This document shows positions 5,349 to 6,898 of a stretch of DNA of 6,898 bases, in pieces. This DNA comes from Wenzhouxiangella sp. (GTDB lineage: Bacteria; Pseudomonadota; Gammaproteobacteria; Xanthomonadales; Wenzhouxiangellaceae): positions 1 to 6,898 of the forward strand of contig SKKM01000235.1 in the NCBI GenBank assembly GCA_007121485.1, given 5' to 3'. A program made the position numbers and the translations under genes. Numbering within the stretch: position 1 is the first letter of the stretch; every line of letters begins with the position of its first letter. The notes under the pieces are model-generated. The model was not told the DNA's origin and ran no database searches. It saw only the letters and a program-made list of their open reading frames with translations.

Positions 5349-6770
5349 CTACTCGGGATTGCGCGCGGCCTCGTCGGCCAGCAGGCGTTCGCCGGAGCCG
5401 AAAGACACCGGCGACTGCGCGGCCAGCCAGGCCAGCACGGCGTAGGCAGCGGCGTTCTGGGCCAGCTCCTCGGGGTCAATCTTGTCCAGGGTGTCGTTTT
5501 CGGTGTGGTGGTAATCGAAATACGTGGTGCCGTCCTGGCGCAGATCGACCGCGGCCATGCCGAAGGGCGCCGAGGGAATGAAGTCCGGACCGCCGATGGC
5601 GCGACGCCCGCCCAGATCTATCCCCAAGGGCGCGAGCTCGGCCTGGATGGCCTCGATCACCGGCCAGGCCTCGTCGCTGACGCGCGCGGCGATCTCGTAG
5701 ATGGGGCCGGCGCCGAAATCGGACTCGGCGCCAACCTGGATGTTGTGAAAGTTGTCGGCGTTCTCTTCCGCCCACACGCGCCCGCCCCACAGGCCGATTT
5801 CCTCGGCGGCGAAGTAGATGATGTGAATGGAGCGGTCCGGACGCCGGTCCAGGTCCAGGATCAGCCGTCCCGCCTCGGTGATGATGGCAATCCCCGCGCC
5901 GTCGTCCAGCGCGCCGGTGCCGACGTCCCAGGAGTCCAGGTGCGCGCCCAGGGCGACGATCTGTTCCGGGTATCTGGCCCCGGTGATCTCGGCGATGACG
6001 TTGTGCGAGGTGTAGGCCTCGATGAACTCGGCGTCGACCTCGACCAGGGCGCGCACCGGTTCGCCCAGTTCGATCAGGCGCTCCAGGCGGTCGGCGTCCG
6101 GATTGGAGATGGCCACGGCCGGCAGCGCCCGGGTGTCGGCGTCGAAGCGCTGGGTGCCGGTGTGGGCGAAGCGGTTGCGCGACGTGCCGATCGAGCGAAT
6201 CATCAACGCCACCCCGCCCTTTTGTGCCGCCACGCGGGCGCCGATGGAGCGCGCCTGCACGGCCGGCCCGTAGGTCGATCCGTCGCGCGCCGGCTCCATG
6301 CGGTTGCGGATGAACACGATGCGGCCCTCGACTTGCGAGCGATCGGCCGCTTCCAGGGCGGCCAGGTTGTCGAACATGACCACTTCGGCCTCGACCCCGC
6401 CTTCCGCGGTGGCGGGCGAAAAGCCCAGCGCCAGGGTGACCATGTCGAAGGCCACCGGTGATGTGATCACCGCGCGCTCGAGCTTGCGGTGCCAGGTCGG
6501 GAAGGTCACCGGCTGCAGCCAGACGCGGTCGAAACCGCTTTCGGTGAGCAAGCTTTCGGCCCAGGCCACGGCGCGGGCGTCGGCCTCGGTGCCGGCCATG
6601 CGCGGGCCGATGCGGGTGGTCAGGTCGGCGACCACGTCGAAACCGCCGTCGCGCGACAGCGCCCGCTCGCGCAGGTCGCGAGCAATGCCCAGATCCTCTT
6701 CGCTGAACGGTTCGGCCGCCGCCGGGTTGAGCAGCAAGGCGGCCAGGGCAAACATCAAAAAGTACTTCAT
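5349..6770 (-). CDS. Exported M28-family zinc metallopeptidase (carboxypeptidase Q-like)
   Basis: The protein has 473 residues. It begins with a signal peptide MKYFLMFALAALLLNPAAA, likely cleaved after A19, so it acts in the periplasm or outside. Residues about 120-250 hold a protease-associated (PA) type insert. The catalytic domain spans about 254-450 with the M28 co-catalytic two-zinc set in order: H277 in GAHLDS, bridging D289 in ALDDGAG, the E323-E324 pair in AAEEIGLWG (general base and ligand), D351 in ESDFG, and H422 in YHHTENDT. All are present, so it should be active. The length and the YHHT-x-x-DT motif fit the carboxypeptidase Q/PGCP-like branch, which trims dipeptides or short peptides; the exact substrate is unknown. 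GGAGGA lies 11 nt before the ATG, inside the end of the marC-family gene, whose stop overlaps this start (ATGA). That indicates translational coupling. Confidence 0.95.
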   Translation of the reverse strand: MKYFLMFALAALLLNPAAAEPFSEEDLGIARDLRERALSRDGGFDVVADLTTRIGPRMAGTEADARAVAWAESLLTESGFDRVWLQPVTFPTWHRKLERAVITSPVAFDMVTLALGFSPATAEGGVEAEVVMFDNLAALEAADRSQVEGRIVFIRNRMEPARDGSTYGPAVQARSIGARVAAQKGGVALMIRSIGTSRNRFAHTGTQRFDADTRALPAVAISNPDADRLERLIELGEPVRALVEVDAEFIEAYTSHNVIAEITGARYPEQIVALGAHLDSWDVGTGALDDGAGIAIITEAGRLILDLDRRPDRSIHIIYFAAEEIGLWGGRVWAEENADNFHNIQVGAESDFGAGPIYEIAARVSDEAWPVIEAIQAELAPLGIDLGGRRAIGGPDFIPSAPFGMAAVDLRQDGTTYFDYHHTENDTLDKIDPEELAQNAAAYAVLAWLAAQSPVSFGSGERLLADEAARNPE

Positions 6771-6898
6771 GCGGTTCCGTTTCCTCCAATGAATTGGGTG
6801 ACGCCCTCCAGGAACATCTGCACGGCGATGGCGACCAGCAGCATGCCCATCAGGCGTTCGGTGGCAATCAGGCCGCGCTGGCCCAGCAGACGCTTCAG
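6767..6898 (-). CDS. MarC/UPF0056-family integral membrane protein, C-terminal fragment only
   Basis: Only the last 43 codons lie in the window; the gene continues past base 6898. The translated end runs LKRLLGQRGLIATERLMG and then a hydrophobic helix MLLVAIAVQMFLEGV, ending QFIGGNGTA. An Arg-Met-Gly followed by a Leu/Ala/Ile-rich final membrane helix is typical of the MarC family of six-helix inner-membrane proteins, whose transport role remains unclear. The stop TGA (6767-6769) overlaps the M28 peptidase start by ATGA, so the two are in one operon. The call rests on a short segment, so another multi-helix membrane protein cannot be fully excluded. Confidence 0.72.
   Translation of the reverse strand: MKRLLGQRGLIATERLMGMLLVAIAVQMFLEGVTQFIGGNGTA

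Noticed and set aside
5052..6461. Plus-strand open frame of 469 codons
   Set aside because: It is antisense to the M28 peptidase and DUF6164-type genes, with low-complexity Gly/Val/Asp/Arg composition typical of a high-GC shadow frame.

Overview
The window looks like a chromosomal segment of a high-GC Gram-negative bacterium, most likely a gammaproteobacterium of the Xanthomonadales/Chromatiales kind. That assignment is inference. It rests on the high GC, dense packing with an ATGA gene overlap, Sec signal peptides followed by periplasmic-type enzymes, a MarC-family inner-membrane protein and a Crp/Fnr-family regulator of the proteobacterial type. No tRNA, rRNA, insertion sequence, phage gene or CRISPR array was found.

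Layout. Bases 1-1123 (minus) hold a PQQ-dependent sugar (glucose/sorbosone-type) dehydrogenase, cut at its C-terminus by the window edge. It is divergent from a Crp/Fnr-family regulator (1316-2035, plus). The 192-bp space between them carries a 16-bp inverted repeat just upstream of the dehydrogenase. The regulator converges on a large minus-strand gene (2137-4650) for an 837-residue exported protein, and a strong intrinsic terminator (about 2083-2113) sits between the two. This protein has a signal peptide, an N-terminal module, two related beta-rich repeat units, and a C-terminal module with a GYWQTHS motif. It has no recognisable enzyme domain and its gene is less GC-rich than its neighbours.

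Upstream of the large gene is a 314-bp gene-free stretch (4651-4964). It contains several perfect inverted repeats forming a potentially structured 5' leader. Parts of that leader resemble a cyclic-di-GMP-I (GEMM) aptamer, but not convincingly. Further upstream is a CRP-like palindrome. The right third is a minus-strand operon in the order marC-family gene (C-terminal 43 codons only), M28 metallopeptidase (473 aa, overlapping the marC stop by ATGA) and a small DUF6164-type membrane protein 15 bp downstream.

Taken together, the window encodes cell-envelope and extracellular functions: a periplasmic quinoprotein, an exported aminopeptidase/carboxypeptidase-like enzyme and a large secreted repeat protein. 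There is no evidence that they form one pathway. The most unusual parts are the large exported protein and its structured leader.
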